Shown piece by piece: positions 53,428 to 64,000 of a stretch of DNA of 64,000 nucleotides. Under the pieces are notes generated by a model. The model searched no databases. It was not told the DNA's origin and saw only the letters and a list, made by a program, of their open reading frames with translations. Location of the stretch: positions 186,001 through 250,000 of the forward strand of contig NZ_BCZK01000004.1 of the NCBI RefSeq assembly GCF_001598695.1, in the 5' to 3' direction. The stretch's first letter is position 1; each line of letters begins with the position of its first letter. Origin of the DNA: Klebsiella oxytoca NBRC 105695 (GTDB lineage: Bacteria; Pseudomonadota; Gammaproteobacteria; Enterobacterales; Enterobacteriaceae). A program made the translations under genes and the position numbers.

Positions 53428-54292
53428 GATTTCCCTCCAGTTGCGCGCGTTTTTCCTGATTGGCCAAACGCCATTGCACCATACTCTTCAAAAACAGGGT
53501 CAAAATAGCCATTAACGTCAGCAGAGCCGCGGCGGTAAACGAACCAACGGTATTGTAGTCCTGCTCCAGTAGTTCTATTTGCAGCGGCAGCGACAAGGTT
53601 TCGCCGCGGATAGAGCCGGAAACAACCGATACGGCGCCGAATTCGCCGATCGCGCGGGCGTTAGTCAGCACCACGCCATACAGCAGCGCCCAGCGGATGT
53701 TTGGCAGCGTCACCCGACGGAACATCTGCCAGCCCGAAGCGCCGAGCAGAATCGCCGCTTCATCCTCATTACTGCCCTGGCTCATCATCACCGGCACCAG
53801 CTCGCGAACCACAAACGGACAGGTCACAAAAATGGTCGCCAGCACCATACCGGGCCAGGCAAACATAATCTGTAGGTTATGCTCATCCAGCCAGCCGCCA
53901 AGCGGGCCATTAGAGCCATAAAACAGCAGATAAACCAGCCCCGCCACCACCGGCGAGACGGCAAACGGAATATCCAGCAACGTCAGCAGCAGCTGGCGGC
54001 CGGGAAAGTTAAAACGCGTCACCAGCCATGCCAGCAGCGTGCCAAACACCAGATTCACCGGCACGGTAATTAAGGCGATCATCACCGTCAGCCAGATGGC
54101 GTGCAGCATGTCCGGATCGGCCAGGTTATGCAGCACCGGCATCAGACCTTTGCTGAAAGCCTGCACGAAGATATAGACCATCGGTACAATCAGGATAAAG
54201 GCGGAAACCAGCATCCCGATACCGATCAAAAACCATTTCCCCCAGTTAATGCGGGGGGCGTCATAACGCTTTAACTGAGCAACGATCGCCAT
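53417..54292 (-). CDS. cysW: Sulfate/thiosulfate ABC permease CysW
   Basis: 291-aa inner-membrane permease with about six helices and the cytoplasmic EAA loop ([20 protein letters not shown]). It forms a heterodimer with CysT in the CysPTWA importer. Length equals E. coli CysW. Overlaps cysT by one base and cysA by 11, typical of tight translational coupling. Confidence 0.96.
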   Translation of the reverse strand: MAIVAQLKRYDAPRINWGKWFLIGIGMLVSAFILIVPMVYIFVQAFSKGLMPVLHNLADPDMLHAIWLTVMIALITVPVNLVFGTLLAWLVTRFNFPGRQLLLTLLDIPFAVSPVVAGLVYLLFYGSNGPLGGWLDEHNLQIMFAWPGMVLATIFVTCPFVVRELVPVMMSQGSNEDEAAILLGASGWQMFRRVTLPNIRWALLYGVVLTNARAIGEFGAVSVVSGSIRGETLSLPLQIELLEQDYNTVGSFTAAALLTLMAILTLFLKSMVQWRLANQEKRAQLEGNHEH

Positions 54293-55125
54293 TAATGACC
54301 TACCACGCGTCGACCAAAGCGACTTTGCAGGGTGTTGATTGAGAACAGCAGCAGTAACGATGCCGCGAGGATCACCGACGCAATCGCGCTGGCGGCAGGG
54401 TAATCAAACTCCTGCAAACGAATAAAAATCATCAGCGAGGTCACTTCCGTTTTCCACGCGATGTTACCGGCGATAAAAATAACCGCGCCGAACTCTCCCA
54501 GGCTGCGGGTAAACGACAGCGCGACGCCGGCCATCAGCGCAGGTGAAAGCTCCGGCAGCACCACTTTGCGAAAGCTCTGCCAGCGCGTCGCGCCCAAGGT
54601 TTCCGCCGCCTCTTCATATTCCGGCCCCAGCTCTTCCAGTACCGGCTGCACCGTACGAACCACAAACGGAATACTGGTAAAGGCCATCGCCACGGCGATA
54701 CCCAGCCAGGTATAGGTCACTTTAATATCAAGCTTCGCCAGCCATTCACCATAAAAGCCGTTGACGGAGAACAGCGAGGCCAGCGTCAGGCCCGCCACCG
54801 CCGTCGGTAGCGCAAACGGCAGATCCATCAGCGCGTCCAGCAACGTGCGCCCCGGAAAGCGGTAGCGCGTGAGGATCCACGCCATCAGCAGGCCAAATAC
54901 GCCGTTAAAGATCGACGCCACAAAGGCCGACAGCAGGGTGACTTTATAAGCGGCTACCACCTGCGGGTTGCTGATCACATCCCAGTATTGACTCCAGGTC
55001 ATTTCCGCGAGCTGCATCACCAGCGCGCTCAGCGGCAGCAGCAGAATTAAGCACACGAACAGCAGGCTGGTGCCGAGGCTCAGGGTAAAGCCCGGCAGCA
55101 CGCGCTTTGAGGCAACAGCAAACAT
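54292..55125 (-). CDS. cysT: Sulfate/thiosulfate ABC permease CysT (CysU)
   Basis: 277-aa permease partner of CysW with six hydrophobic segments and the EAA loop EEAAETLGATRWQSFRKVVL. Length equals E. coli CysU (277). Its start shares one base with the cysP stop at 55125 and its stop one base with the cysW start. Confidence 0.96.
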   Translation of the reverse strand: MFAVASKRVLPGFTLSLGTSLLFVCLILLLPLSALVMQLAEMTWSQYWDVISNPQVVAAYKVTLLSAFVASIFNGVFGLLMAWILTRYRFPGRTLLDALMDLPFALPTAVAGLTLASLFSVNGFYGEWLAKLDIKVTYTWLGIAVAMAFTSIPFVVRTVQPVLEELGPEYEEAAETLGATRWQSFRKVVLPELSPALMAGVALSFTRSLGEFGAVIFIAGNIAWKTEVTSLMIFIRLQEFDYPAASAIASVILAASLLLLFSINTLQSRFGRRVVGH

Positions 55126-56141
55126 TACTTACGCCCCGCCGCCAGCAGTTTGTCCAGCTCACCGCCGCTGGCAAAGTGGGTTTTCATCACTTCCGGCCAG
55201 GAGCCAAACTGGTCCTCCACGCGGAACAGCTCGGTCTGCGGGAATTTATCTTTCAGCGAATCCATCACCTTCGGGTTGTTCACGCGATAGTAATAGTCGG
55301 TGATGATCGTCTGCGCCTGCGGGCTGTAGAGCCAGTTCAGATAGGCTTTTGCCGCTTTCTCCGTTCCGTTAGCCTGAACGTTTTTATCTACCCAGGCCAC
55401 CGGGAATTCGGCCAGGATATTGGTCTTCGGGATAACCACTTCAAATCCCTGATCTTCGTACTGTTTACGGATGTTGTTCACTTCCGATTCGAAGCTGATC
55501 AGCACATCGCCCAGACCGCGCTCGGCGAAGGTCGTGGTAGCCCCGCGACCGCCGGTATCAAACACTTCGACGTTTTTCAGGAACTGGGTCATGAACTGCT
55601 CGGTTTTCGCTTTATCGCCGCCGTCAGCCTTGTCCGCAGCGCCCCACGCCGCTAAATAAGTGTAACGCGCGTTGCCGGAGGTTTTTGGGTTCGGGAAAAT
55701 CAGCTTCACGTCGGAACGCACGAGGTCATTCCAGTCGTGGATATTCTTCGGGTTGCCTTTACGCACCAGGAAGCCCATGGTGGAGTAAAACGGCGAGCTG
55801 TTATTCGGCAGACGGCTTTGCCAGTCGGCGGGAATCAGTTTGCCTTTGTCGTGCAGAATCTGTACGTCGGTCACCTGATTGTAGGTCACCACGTCGGCCT
55901 TAAGCCCCTGCAGAATTGCCAGCGCCTGTTTTGATGACCCGGCATGAGATTGTTTAATCGTCAGCTTATCGCCGCCGTTATCTTTCGCCCACTGCTGTTC
56001 AAACTGCGGGTTAAGGGCGGCAAACAGCTCGCGGGAAACATCGTAGGAGCTGTTCAGCAGTTCCGTCGCCTGCGCCTGCGCAACCAGCAGCACAGAAGCA
56101 GCCAGCGCCAGATATCCTTTTTTCAGTGATTTAACGGCCAT
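55125..56141 (-). CDS. cysP: Thiosulfate-binding periplasmic protein CysP
   Basis: 338-aa substrate-binding protein of the sulfate/thiosulfate importer. The signal peptide is residues 1-25 ([19 protein letters not shown], then [14 protein letters not shown]). Ligand-loop segments include [19 protein letters not shown] and [19 protein letters not shown]. First gene of the operon; the 226 bp upstream should carry the CysB-dependent promoter. I cannot place the CysB site precisely. Confidence 0.96.
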   Translation of the reverse strand: MAVKSLKKGYLALAASVLLVAQAQATELLNSSYDVSRELFAALNPQFEQQWAKDNGGDKLTIKQSHAGSSKQALAILQGLKADVVTYNQVTDVQILHDKGKLIPADWQSRLPNNSSPFYSTMGFLVRKGNPKNIHDWNDLVRSDVKLIFPNPKTSGNARYTYLAAWGAADKADGGDKAKTEQFMTQFLKNVEVFDTGGRGATTTFAERGLGDVLISFESEVNNIRKQYEDQGFEVVIPKTNILAEFPVAWVDKNVQANGTEKAAKAYLNWLYSPQAQTIITDYYYRVNNPKVMDSLKDKFPQTELFRVEDQFGSWPEVMKTHFASGGELDKLLAAGRK

Positions 56142-56332
56142 TGCGCACCCTTATCAATATGATGATTTTCTGCTGATCATCATATTTATAACGGCTATGA
56201 AAGGAGTAACGGTTTTATATACCGTTTGGCGATTTGGAAGTCGAAAAGAGAATAAGAGAATGGCAAAGCTTATCTGAATCACGCATCCATAACCGGAAAA
56301 CGGGCGACGCTTGCCGACCGCGCCGAACGTTT

Positions 56333-56354
56333 CCCTCTCCCTGCGGGGAGAGGG
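56333..56354. repeat. Short palindrome CCCTCTCCC...GGGAGAGGG
   Basis: A dispersed type of intergenic palindrome common in enterobacteria, 14 bp downstream of the yfeX stop. It may act as an RNA 3'-end hairpin. Confidence 0.65.
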
Positions 56355-56367
56355 TGAGGAGGAGATC

Positions 56368-57267
56368 TTACAGCGCCAGCAGCCTATCCAGGGACGGCGC
56401 GAAGTAGTATCCGCCGGTCACCGGTTTGGTAAAACGCAGCATCGCGTCGCGCTTACCGTCGGTATCACCGAACATACTCAGCAGCTGCTGTTCAATATTG
56501 TGCAGACGCGCGCAGTAGGCGCAAAAGTAGAGGCCGTGAGTACCGCTGGCGGTACCGTAAGGCAGGCTCTGACGCACAATCTTCAACCCTTTCCCTTCTT
56601 CTTTTAAATCCACGCGGCTCAGGTGAGAGGTTTCCGGACGAGCATCGCCGTCAATCTCTTCGTTGACCTCTTTGGTACGGCCGATCATCATCTCCTGCTC
56701 GGGAACGCTCATGCGGTTAAGCTGCTTGAGGTTGTGCTCCCAGCGTTGCACGAATACGTAGCTGCCGCCCGCATCCACGCCATCCTGAATCACCGCCACT
56801 TCACGACGAGTCTCTTCCCCCGCCGGGTTTTCGGTACCGTCAACAAAACCGCTGAGGTCGCGCTCTTCAATCCAGCGGAAGCCGTGAATCTCCTCTTTGA
56901 CCTCAATCGCGGCGCCAAAAGCGGACATGGCCGCCTGAGCGACGGAGAAGTTCAGCTCATGCTGCGCGGACAGGATATGAATCAGCACATCATATTGGGT
57001 CGACGGAGCCAGACCTTTACCGTAGCCCGGGAACGCTTTTAACTCTTCGGCCCCTACGCCGCCGCTCAGATGGCGCCAGACGTGATGACCGAAAGCGACG
57101 ACTGCTCCCAGCTTAGCTTCCGGATATTTTGTCTGAAAGGTGGCTAACTTATCGGCAAACACTCTGCTGGCTTCGCGCAGTACGTCCACATCGCCTTTGA
57201 CATTCGCTTCAATCCAAATCGCCGCACGGCAATGTTCCGGCAAAATGCCGCTCTGAACCTGAGACAT
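56368..57267 (-). CDS. yfeX: Dye-decolourising-type haem peroxidase YfeX
   Basis: 299-aa cytoplasmic haem protein of the DyP family, orthologue of E. coli YfeX. The distal Asp is in the family motif [13 protein letters not shown]; the proximal-His region and the conserved Arg segment are in the C-terminal half ([20 protein letters not shown], then [20 protein letters not shown]). Proposed roles include peroxidase activity and haem iron handling, which are still debated. Length equals E. coli. Confidence 0.94.
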   Translation of the reverse strand: MSQVQSGILPEHCRAAIWIEANVKGDVDVLREASRVFADKLATFQTKYPEAKLGAVVAFGHHVWRHLSGGVGAEELKAFPGYGKGLAPSTQYDVLIHILSAQHELNFSVAQAAMSAFGAAIEVKEEIHGFRWIEERDLSGFVDGTENPAGEETRREVAVIQDGVDAGGSYVFVQRWEHNLKQLNRMSVPEQEMMIGRTKEVNEEIDGDARPETSHLSRVDLKEEGKGLKIVRQSLPYGTASGTHGLYFCAYCARLHNIEQQLLSMFGDTDGKRDAMLRFTKPVTGGYYFAPSLDRLLAL

Positions 57268-57359
57268 CGCTCCTCCTGAAATAGTACAGCCACAACGCTG
57301 TGGCTTTTAAGGCGCTATTGTACCCGCTTTTTCAGGACGTCGAATCACTTCAGATCAAA

Positions 57360-57935
57360 TTAGCGACGCCAGATAATTTTGCTCACCTTCCAGTTTTTCA
57401 GCGTGTCATCGGAAGGCATTAACTCCTCAGGGCCGCTCCAGTTACCGGTAAAGGCATAGCTAATATGCTGGCTGCCCTCGGCCTTACACTCCACCACCGC
57501 ACCGTTATCGTTGCTGCCTTTCTGACAGTTGCCAAACGCTTTGCTGTAAATATCGCTAAACGGGGTCCCGATTTTCACGCCGCTGGCGGCTTTGATGTTG
57601 CTATCCCGCACGTCGATACGGCTAATAGTCCCGCTCTCGCCGTTAATGGTCAGCGCAACCTTGTCATCTTTTAACGCTTCGAAGTAGCGCACAATATTGC
57701 CGTTAGCCGTTTTCATGCCGCTGCGCAGGCGGTAGCTGCTGCCGAGCGCATCGCCGATCGCCTGCTCGTTCAGCGGCGTTGTCGCCGTCAGGTTGCCTAC
57801 GCCCTGTTCGGTTACTTGCGTAGAGGAACCAAACCAGTTCCACGGATAAGCCGACGACCAGTTAACCGAGCTCATCGTCGAGCAGCCGGTTAACGCCAGC
57901 GGTAATGCGCAGAGAAGTAAACGTCGCGATTTCAT
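57360..57935 (-). CDS. yfeY: Lipoprotein YfeY (DUF1131)
   Basis: 191-aa envelope lipoprotein. Lipobox ALTGC with the acylated Cys18; Ser at +2 predicts outer-membrane sorting. The body contains the conserved TTPLNEQAIGDALGSSYRLR and FTGNWSGPEELMPSDDTLKN. E. coli YfeY belongs to the sigma-E regulon; I have not located that promoter here. Upstream neighbour in the same direction is yfeZ. Confidence 0.92.
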   Translation of the reverse strand: MKSRRLLLCALPLALTGCSTMSSVNWSSAYPWNWFGSSTQVTEQGVGNLTATTPLNEQAIGDALGSSYRLRSGMKTANGNIVRYFEALKDDKVALTINGESGTISRIDVRDSNIKAASGVKIGTPFSDIYSKAFGNCQKGSNDNGAVVECKAEGSQHISYAFTGNWSGPEELMPSDDTLKNWKVSKIIWRR

Positions 57936-57996
57936 GACTCAGTCCTTTCTGATTAATTCAACGCAAGTTGGAGTGCGCGATCGGCAAAAAGTGCCG

Positions 57997-58446
57997 TTAA
58001 ACCTGCTCTTCGCGAAAACAGGCTTTCAACCGACGGTTGCTTAACAGCCACCAGAGCGCATAAAGATCCGCCGCCAGCAGGGAGATGGTCACCGCCGAGG
58101 GCGATTCTCCGCTCAGCCACAGCAGCGGCTGCCAGACCAGCAGCAGGCTCTGAGAAAGCACCAGAAGCCAGCGCATCATCGGCCAGAGGCGAGGAAAACG
58201 CTGACGATGACCGCTGATGAGAAATGCCAGTACCGCCGGGATGCCGGGCAGCAATCCCAGCCAAAAATTATCGTGATCCGGATAAAACAGATTCAGCAGC
58301 GCGTCACCCTGCTGCCGCGACGCGCCGGCCATCAGAAACAGCACCCACGTACGCGCCTGAAGCAGCAGCACGCACCAAAAAAGGAACGGCAAGCGCAGGC
58401 GGCCGTGGGTATCAAAATCGGCGGGGATAAACTCAGTATTCTTCAT
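57997..58446 (-). CDS. yfeZ: Inner-membrane protein YfeZ (DUF2919)
   Basis: 149-aa integral membrane protein with about four hydrophobic segments ([58 protein letters not shown]) and a basic C terminus. I start at ATG 58446 ([12 protein letters not shown]), which overlaps the end of ypeA by 14 bases; an in-frame TTG lies two codons upstream. Function unknown. Confidence 0.87.
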   Translation of the reverse strand: MKNTEFIPADFDTHGRLRLPFLFWCVLLLQARTWVLFLMAGASRQQGDALLNLFYPDHDNFWLGLLPGIPAVLAFLISGHRQRFPRLWPMMRWLLVLSQSLLLVWQPLLWLSGESPSAVTISLLAADLYALWWLLSNRRLKACFREEQV

Positions 58447-58858
58447 CTTCAATTAAGCGTTTGCCGAGGCAAAGCACGTCCGAATGCTCATAGCCAAGGC
58501 GTTCGTACATCCCCTGAACCACATCATTATCTTCGCGGATCATAATGTTTATTTTCGGGCAGCCGCGGGCAATCAGCTTTTTCTCCAGCCGATTAAGCAG
58601 CGCGTTAGCAATACCGCGACCGCGATATTCCGGATGCACGCCGAGATAATAAGCAGAGCCGCGGTGACCGTCGTAACCGCCCATCACCGTACCAACCACT
58701 TCACCGTTAACTTCGGCCACCAGAAACAGGCTGGCGTCGTGGTTCAGCTTACGCTCAATATCCATTTCCGGATCGTTCCATGGCCGCAGGAGATCGCAGC
58801 GCTCCCACAGGGTAATAACCTCTTCGAAATCTTGTTGGCGAAAAACGCGTATCTCCAT
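58433..58858 (-). CDS. ypeA: GNAT acetyltransferase YpeA
   Basis: 141-aa GCN5-related N-acetyltransferase. The start [14 protein letters not shown] at 58858 equals the E. coli length; the frame extends five codons further up. The acetyl-CoA pyrophosphate loop is [14 protein letters not shown]. The tail [18 protein letters not shown] is typical. Acceptor substrate unknown. Overlaps yfeZ; divergent from amiA. Confidence 0.92.
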   Translation of the reverse strand: MEIRVFRQQDFEEVITLWERCDLLRPWNDPEMDIERKLNHDASLFLVAEVNGEVVGTVMGGYDGHRGSAYYLGVHPEYRGRGIANALLNRLEKKLIARGCPKINIMIREDNDVVQGMYERLGYEHSDVLCLGKRLIEDEEY

Positions 58859-59069
58859 GGTATTGCCCACCATTAACGGTTAAAAACAGAGATTATGGCG
58901 CGATTGTGCCCGCTAGCCAATATCAGGCGCAATGAGCCGCAAAAAATGGCATAATATGACTTTGTCATGTATTGAAATGAAAAGTAAAACAATTCTTATT
59001 TTGAATGGTCGTATCAAAAAACACGATACGATATAACATTAGTCACCACTTGTTTGCAATTCAGGCCGA

Positions 59070-60844
<1,775 letters not shown>

Positions 60845-60864
60845 AGTTGCCAGATGGTGCGATC

Positions 60865-60920
60865 CGTAGGCCAGATACGGCGCTGTTTTGCCTGATGGCG
60901 CTACGCTTATCAGGCCTACG
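60865..60920. repeat. REP/BIME-type palindromic element
   Basis: Two facing units: CGTAGGCC at the left and GGCCTACG at the right, enclosing GCCTGATGGCGCTACGCTTATCAGGC, a REP consensus match. Located between convergent hemF and eutR. Confidence 0.8.
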
Positions 60921-60958
60921 ATGACGGCACGATTCGCCAGCCGGTAAATAACGCGTAA

Positions 60959-62011
60959 TCAAACCCACTGCCGCATCCGCTGATGCAGCGTCAACGACGG
61001 TTTCTCGGCGAACAGCTGTTGATAATCGGTGGCGAACTGGCCCAGATGCCAAAAGCCCCACTGCATCGCGGCATCTTTCACCGTTGCGCTCTGCGACCAC
61101 GGGCTAATCAGCTCCCGGCGCACCGCGTTCAAACGAATGCGCTTCAGCCAGGCGTTCGGCCCGATCCCCAGAATCGCGTGAAAGGCATTTTGCAGCGTGC
61201 GGCGGCTAACGTGCAGCTGCTGACACAGATCGAGAACCGTCAGCGGCTCCGACATATTCTCCAGCACGAACTCCCGCGCCCGGGAAAGCAGCCGCCGGTA
61301 GCTCTGATGGCTGATGCTCTCGGCGGTGACCATCGGCTGCGCCTCCTCCAGCATCGCCCCCATCGCCAGCAGGAGATTATCGCCCAATACCTTGCGCACA
61401 GCGGGCTGATGAAGGTTTTCCGGATTCTCGCTAAACGTCGCCAGCGCCTGCTGCACAAAGCCCCATAGCGCTGCCTTGTGCTCCTCTTTGACCTCCAGCG
61501 CCGACTGGTTACGCAGCATATGCAGCACCCGCTCCGGGTGATGCAGGAAGCTGGCCTGACGGGAAATGACATCCTCTGAGATAACCACTCCCAGAATGGT
61601 GTAATCATCCGGCGTGCTGAGTTCGAACTCGGTGCCGCCGGGTCGGGTGGCGATCTCGGCGCTGCCGAGACACTGCGATCCTATAAACCCCTGCTCGCCG
61701 CGGGTTGTCGGGATACCGAACCAAAAAGAGTTCGGCCACACCAGGCAGGATTGACGCAGCGCCAGACCGGTATACTCGCGAAAAACCTGAATATCATCGA
61801 GCAGGATTTCGGTAAATTCACCGTGAAATTTCCCCGGATGCAGCTGATCGTAAATCTGCTGCCAGGCGGTAATCGTCAGGGCATGTTCATAGACATCGGT
61901 GGTCCGTCGCTGGTGGACGTTATCCACCTCGACCATCGGCGTCAATTTAACGTCTTCGGGTAATGCTTCATGATAAAGATGGTGCAGGCTGGCCGGTGTT
62001 TTCTTTTTCAT
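60959..62011 (-). CDS. eutR: AraC-family activator of ethanolamine utilisation EutR
   Basis: 350-aa regulator that activates the eut operon with ethanolamine and cobalamin as co-signals. The C-terminal AraC domain shows [20 protein letters not shown] and a second helix-turn-helix ending [20 protein letters not shown]. The N-terminal effector part includes [19 protein letters not shown]. Length equals E. coli EutR (350). Last gene of the eut cluster in this direction. Confidence 0.96.
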   Translation of the reverse strand: MKKKTPASLHHLYHEALPEDVKLTPMVEVDNVHQRRTTDVYEHALTITAWQQIYDQLHPGKFHGEFTEILLDDIQVFREYTGLALRQSCLVWPNSFWFGIPTTRGEQGFIGSQCLGSAEIATRPGGTEFELSTPDDYTILGVVISEDVISRQASFLHHPERVLHMLRNQSALEVKEEHKAALWGFVQQALATFSENPENLHQPAVRKVLGDNLLLAMGAMLEEAQPMVTAESISHQSYRRLLSRAREFVLENMSEPLTVLDLCQQLHVSRRTLQNAFHAILGIGPNAWLKRIRLNAVRRELISPWSQSATVKDAAMQWGFWHLGQFATDYQQLFAEKPSLTLHQRMRQWV

Positions 62012-62059
62012 GATCTTATCAACCGGGAGCGCTCTCGCGTTCCCGGCACCTCCGACTGG

Positions 62060-62542
62060 TTAATTTTTTAGACGATAGCGACTACTGCGTTTACGCAACG
62101 ATCCGGTAGAAAACAGCTGTTCCAGCGCCTTTCTGGCTTCGTCAAGCGACCAGCCAAAATGGGCGGCCACCTCCCCTGCCGTCATTCCCTGACGCGTCGA
62201 TGCCAGCAGCGCCAGTAAAGGCTCAGAGGACTCCGCTATCACCGGTGGCTGCGGGGCTTCCGGCTGCGGCTGAAAGCCGCCGATCAGCCGCTGGGTGTCC
62301 TCTTCCGGGCGCCCTATCTCCCGACGGCTAACAACGCGCCCCGTACGCTGCGCCGCAGCGCTTCCGGCATCCAGCGCCGCCCGGCACGCCGCCAGGTCGC
62401 CTTCCACCACGAGGGTTAACCTGCCGGGATCGAGAACCTCATGGCTGAGCAGCCGCACGTTGGCCGCCTTCAGCATCGCATCCGCCGCATCAACGGCGGC
62501 GACCATGCCGTCAACTTCCAGTAATCCCAGGGCGTTGATCAT
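62060..62542 (-). CDS. eutK: Ethanolamine microcompartment shell protein EutK
   Basis: 160-aa minor shell protein. The start MINALGLLEVDG at 62542 opens a BMC domain (MVAAVDAADAMLKAANVRLL, then LTLVVEGDLAACRAALDAG). A Pro/Glu linker follows. The C-terminal domain of about 60 residues is a helix-turn-helix-like fold (TAGEVAAHFGWSLDEARKAL), which in E. coli EutK has been proposed to bind nucleic acid. The longer open frame from 62608 overlaps eutL and is not used. It starts 10 bp below the eutL stop. Confidence 0.93.
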   Translation of the reverse strand: MINALGLLEVDGMVAAVDAADAMLKAANVRLLSHEVLDPGRLTLVVEGDLAACRAALDAGSAAAQRTGRVVSRREIGRPEEDTQRLIGGFQPQPEAPQPPVIAESSEPLLALLASTRQGMTAGEVAAHFGWSLDEARKALEQLFSTGSLRKRSSRYRLKN

Positions 62543-62552
62543 CGCTTCCCCC

Positions 62553-63212
62553 TTACGCGCGCTGGATTGGATGACGGGCAATATCCAGAACGGCATCGGT
62601 AAAGGCATTGCAGGCTGCCTTACAGGCGGCCTGGCTCCCCGTCAAGAAGGCGGCCGAATAGTTGGTTTCCGACGGCGGCGGCACGTAGGTCACCAGCTGC
62701 ACGTCGGCCGATTTCATCGCCGCGTCAATGCCGAAAGTGGCCTCCAGCGGCGGCGCCACCAGATAGGCGATCGGATCGCCCAGCGCGATGCCTGAAGAAG
62801 ACGAGAGATAAGAGCCGGTACGCGACACCACGTGCGCCAGGAACGCCGTATCTTCGGCATCGTTGGCCCACTGAAACGCCGCTCCGCTTTCGATATGCGC
62901 CATCATCGCGTCCAGGCCAGCGCGAACTTCCGCCGGGTTCGGGCCGCCCAGCATAATCAGCACTTCCCCTGCGGTTGGCGACGGGCCGTGAGCTGCGCCA
63001 GCGTAGAGGGAGCGCCCGTAAACCACTTCAACCATCGCCTGTTTTGTCGCTTCGTCAGCGGCAATATAGGTCACATCATCCGAATCCGCCGTGATGAGTC
63101 CGAGGCTACGTATATGCGGCGGTAATTTAAGCTCGCGGGCAAAGCCGTCATTTACCGAAGCAATCACGCGCATGGCCGTCACCGAAGGGCGAATTAAATC
63201 TAATGCAGGCAT
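62553..63212 (-). CDS. eutL: Ethanolamine microcompartment shell protein EutL
   Basis: 219-aa tandem-BMC shell protein that forms trimers with a gated central pore. Starts [20 protein letters not shown]; the second BMC repeat contains [18 protein letters not shown] and the tail [18 protein letters not shown]. Length equals E. coli EutL (219). 9 bp after eutC. Confidence 0.96.
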   Translation of the reverse strand: MPALDLIRPSVTAMRVIASVNDGFARELKLPPHIRSLGLITADSDDVTYIAADEATKQAMVEVVYGRSLYAGAAHGPSPTAGEVLIMLGGPNPAEVRAGLDAMMAHIESGAAFQWANDAEDTAFLAHVVSRTGSYLSSSSGIALGDPIAYLVAPPLEATFGIDAAMKSADVQLVTYVPPPSETNYSAAFLTGSQAACKAACNAFTDAVLDIARHPIQRA

Positions 63213-63221
63213 GATGCCTCC

Positions 63222-64000
63222 TTAACGAGTCATATTGATGCCGGAAGCTTTCTGCTCCAGCATGCGTTTGGCCAAATCGACGATCACCGCAGCGGCTTCT
63301 ACCGGCGGCGTGCCGCCCTGGTGAATATTGGAAATACAGGTCCGGTCCGCTTCAACGGTGGTTGCCACGCGCGGCGAATACACGGCGTAACAGGAGAGGC
63401 TTTCCGACTGCCCCAGCCCGGGACGCTCGCCTACCAGCAGGATGACCACCTTCGCGCCGAGGATTTCGCCAATCTGATCTTCAATTTTGACCCGTCCGTA
63501 GCGGACGAAGAACGGCGTACCGACCTTCAGCCCGGCCTGCTTCAGCCCCGACAGCAGCGGCGGCAGGATCTCTTCATAGTTGACGGTAATCGCGTCCGTA
63601 GAGAGGCCATCGGATACCACCACCTGAACGTCAGGATTCGCCACGCACTGCGCCTTCAGCGCGTCAATCGCTTCCGGACTCAGGCGACGGCCCATATCCG
63701 GGCGCGTCAGGTAGAGGTTCTTGTCGCTAATCTCGGAACGCACCTCGAGCAATCCCTGGTTTTTCACCCACTCTTCCGGAACCTCTTTCAGCACCGTATC
63801 CTTGGAGCGCGAATGGTCGGCGAGGAAGCGCAGCAGCGCGAGGGTGCGCGGACGCGGGCCGGCGCGGCCGGTGCAAACGCGCGCCGCCGTGCTGCGTTTC
63901 AGTTCGGCCAGCACTTCCGCGCGATGCGGCTGCTGCACGCCAATCCAGCCTTTAGCCTCTGGCGATCCTAAATCCAGCGCGCAGCTCTCCGCCGCGACCT
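63222..64000 (-). CDS. eutC: Ethanolamine ammonia-lyase small subunit EutC (5' end beyond window)
   Basis: Partial: the stop is at 63222 and the frame is open to the window edge, where it reads [20 protein letters not shown]. About 259 of some 295 residues are visible. It is the small subunit of adenosylcobalamin-dependent ethanolamine ammonia-lyase, which splits ethanolamine to acetaldehyde and ammonia inside the microcompartment. Conserved blocks: [60 protein letters not shown] and [21 protein letters not shown] start at 63938 would be an internal frame and is not the true one. Confidence 0.95.
   Translation of the reverse strand, partial: VAAESCALDLGSPEAKGWIGVQQPHRAEVLAELKRSTAARVCTGRAGPRPRTLALLRFLADHSRSKDTVLKEVPEEWVKNQGLLEVRSEISDKNLYLTRPDMGRRLSPEAIDALKAQCVANPDVQVVVSDGLSTDAITVNYEEILPPLLSGLKQAGLKVGTPFFVRYGRVKIEDQIGEILGAKVVILLVGERPGLGQSESLSCYAVYSPRVATTVEADRTCISNIHQGGTPPVEAAAVIVDLAKRMLEQKASGINMTR

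Overview
The window is a stretch of enterobacterial chromosome of the Klebsiella/Raoultella/Enterobacter/Citrobacter type. From about 15 kb to the right end the gene order closely follows the Escherichia coli ypdK-alaC-ypdAB-glk-yfeO-ypeC-mntH-nupC-yfeA-alaWX-yfeCD-gltX-valUXY-lysV-xapRBA-yfeRH-ypeB-ligA-zipA-cysZK-ptsHI-crr-pdxK-cysMAWTP-yfeXYZ-ypeA-amiA-hemF-eut order. Differences from E. coli include ipdC plus an aldo/keto reductase between yfeO and ypeC, and ptsJ plus yfeJ beside pdxK as in Salmonella and Klebsiella. I see no lpxP, ypdC/fry, yfeN or ucpA/murR. These comparisons rest on recognised protein sequences, not on a database search.

1-10.8 kb is accessory DNA. It holds a chaperone-usher fimbrial operon (pilin, chaperone, usher, tip adhesin) with a winged-helix regulator upstream. 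Then comes a decayed zone with frameshifted fragments, an aldo/keto reductase remnant, and a DUF4942-type gene split by a degenerate IS66-family element flanked by an 8-bp target duplication. The zone ends at a 20-bp copy of the 3' end of tRNA-Arg argW (10823-10842). I read this as the attachment site at the right border of an island that inserted in argW, the locus used by CPS-53 in E. coli. The intact argW and the integrase would lie left of the window.

10.8-15 kb is a transition zone: an unrecognised 289-aa gene, then cynR and cynX without cynT or cynS.

15-33 kb covers alaC, the YpdAB pyruvate-sensing two-component system, glucokinase, the YfeO channel/transporter, indolepyruvate decarboxylase, manganese import (mntH with an MntR box), nucleoside uptake (nupC), a c-di-GMP phosphodiesterase, two tRNA-Ala genes, yfeCD and gltX. 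33-34 kb is a tRNA operon (three tRNA-Val, one tRNA-Lys) whose last 3' end and terminator are repeated 227 bp downstream.

34-48 kb holds xanthosine catabolism (xapRBA), yfeRH, cell division and replication genes (zipA, ligA), sulfate uptake and cysteine synthesis (cysZ, cysK), and the general PTS operon ptsHI-crr. 48-56 kb has vitamin B6 metabolism (pdxK, ptsJ) and the sulfate/thiosulfate ABC importer cysPTWA with cysM. 56-64 kb has yfeX-Z, ypeA, amiA, hemF and the distal ethanolamine utilisation genes eutR-K-L-C; eutC runs off the right edge.
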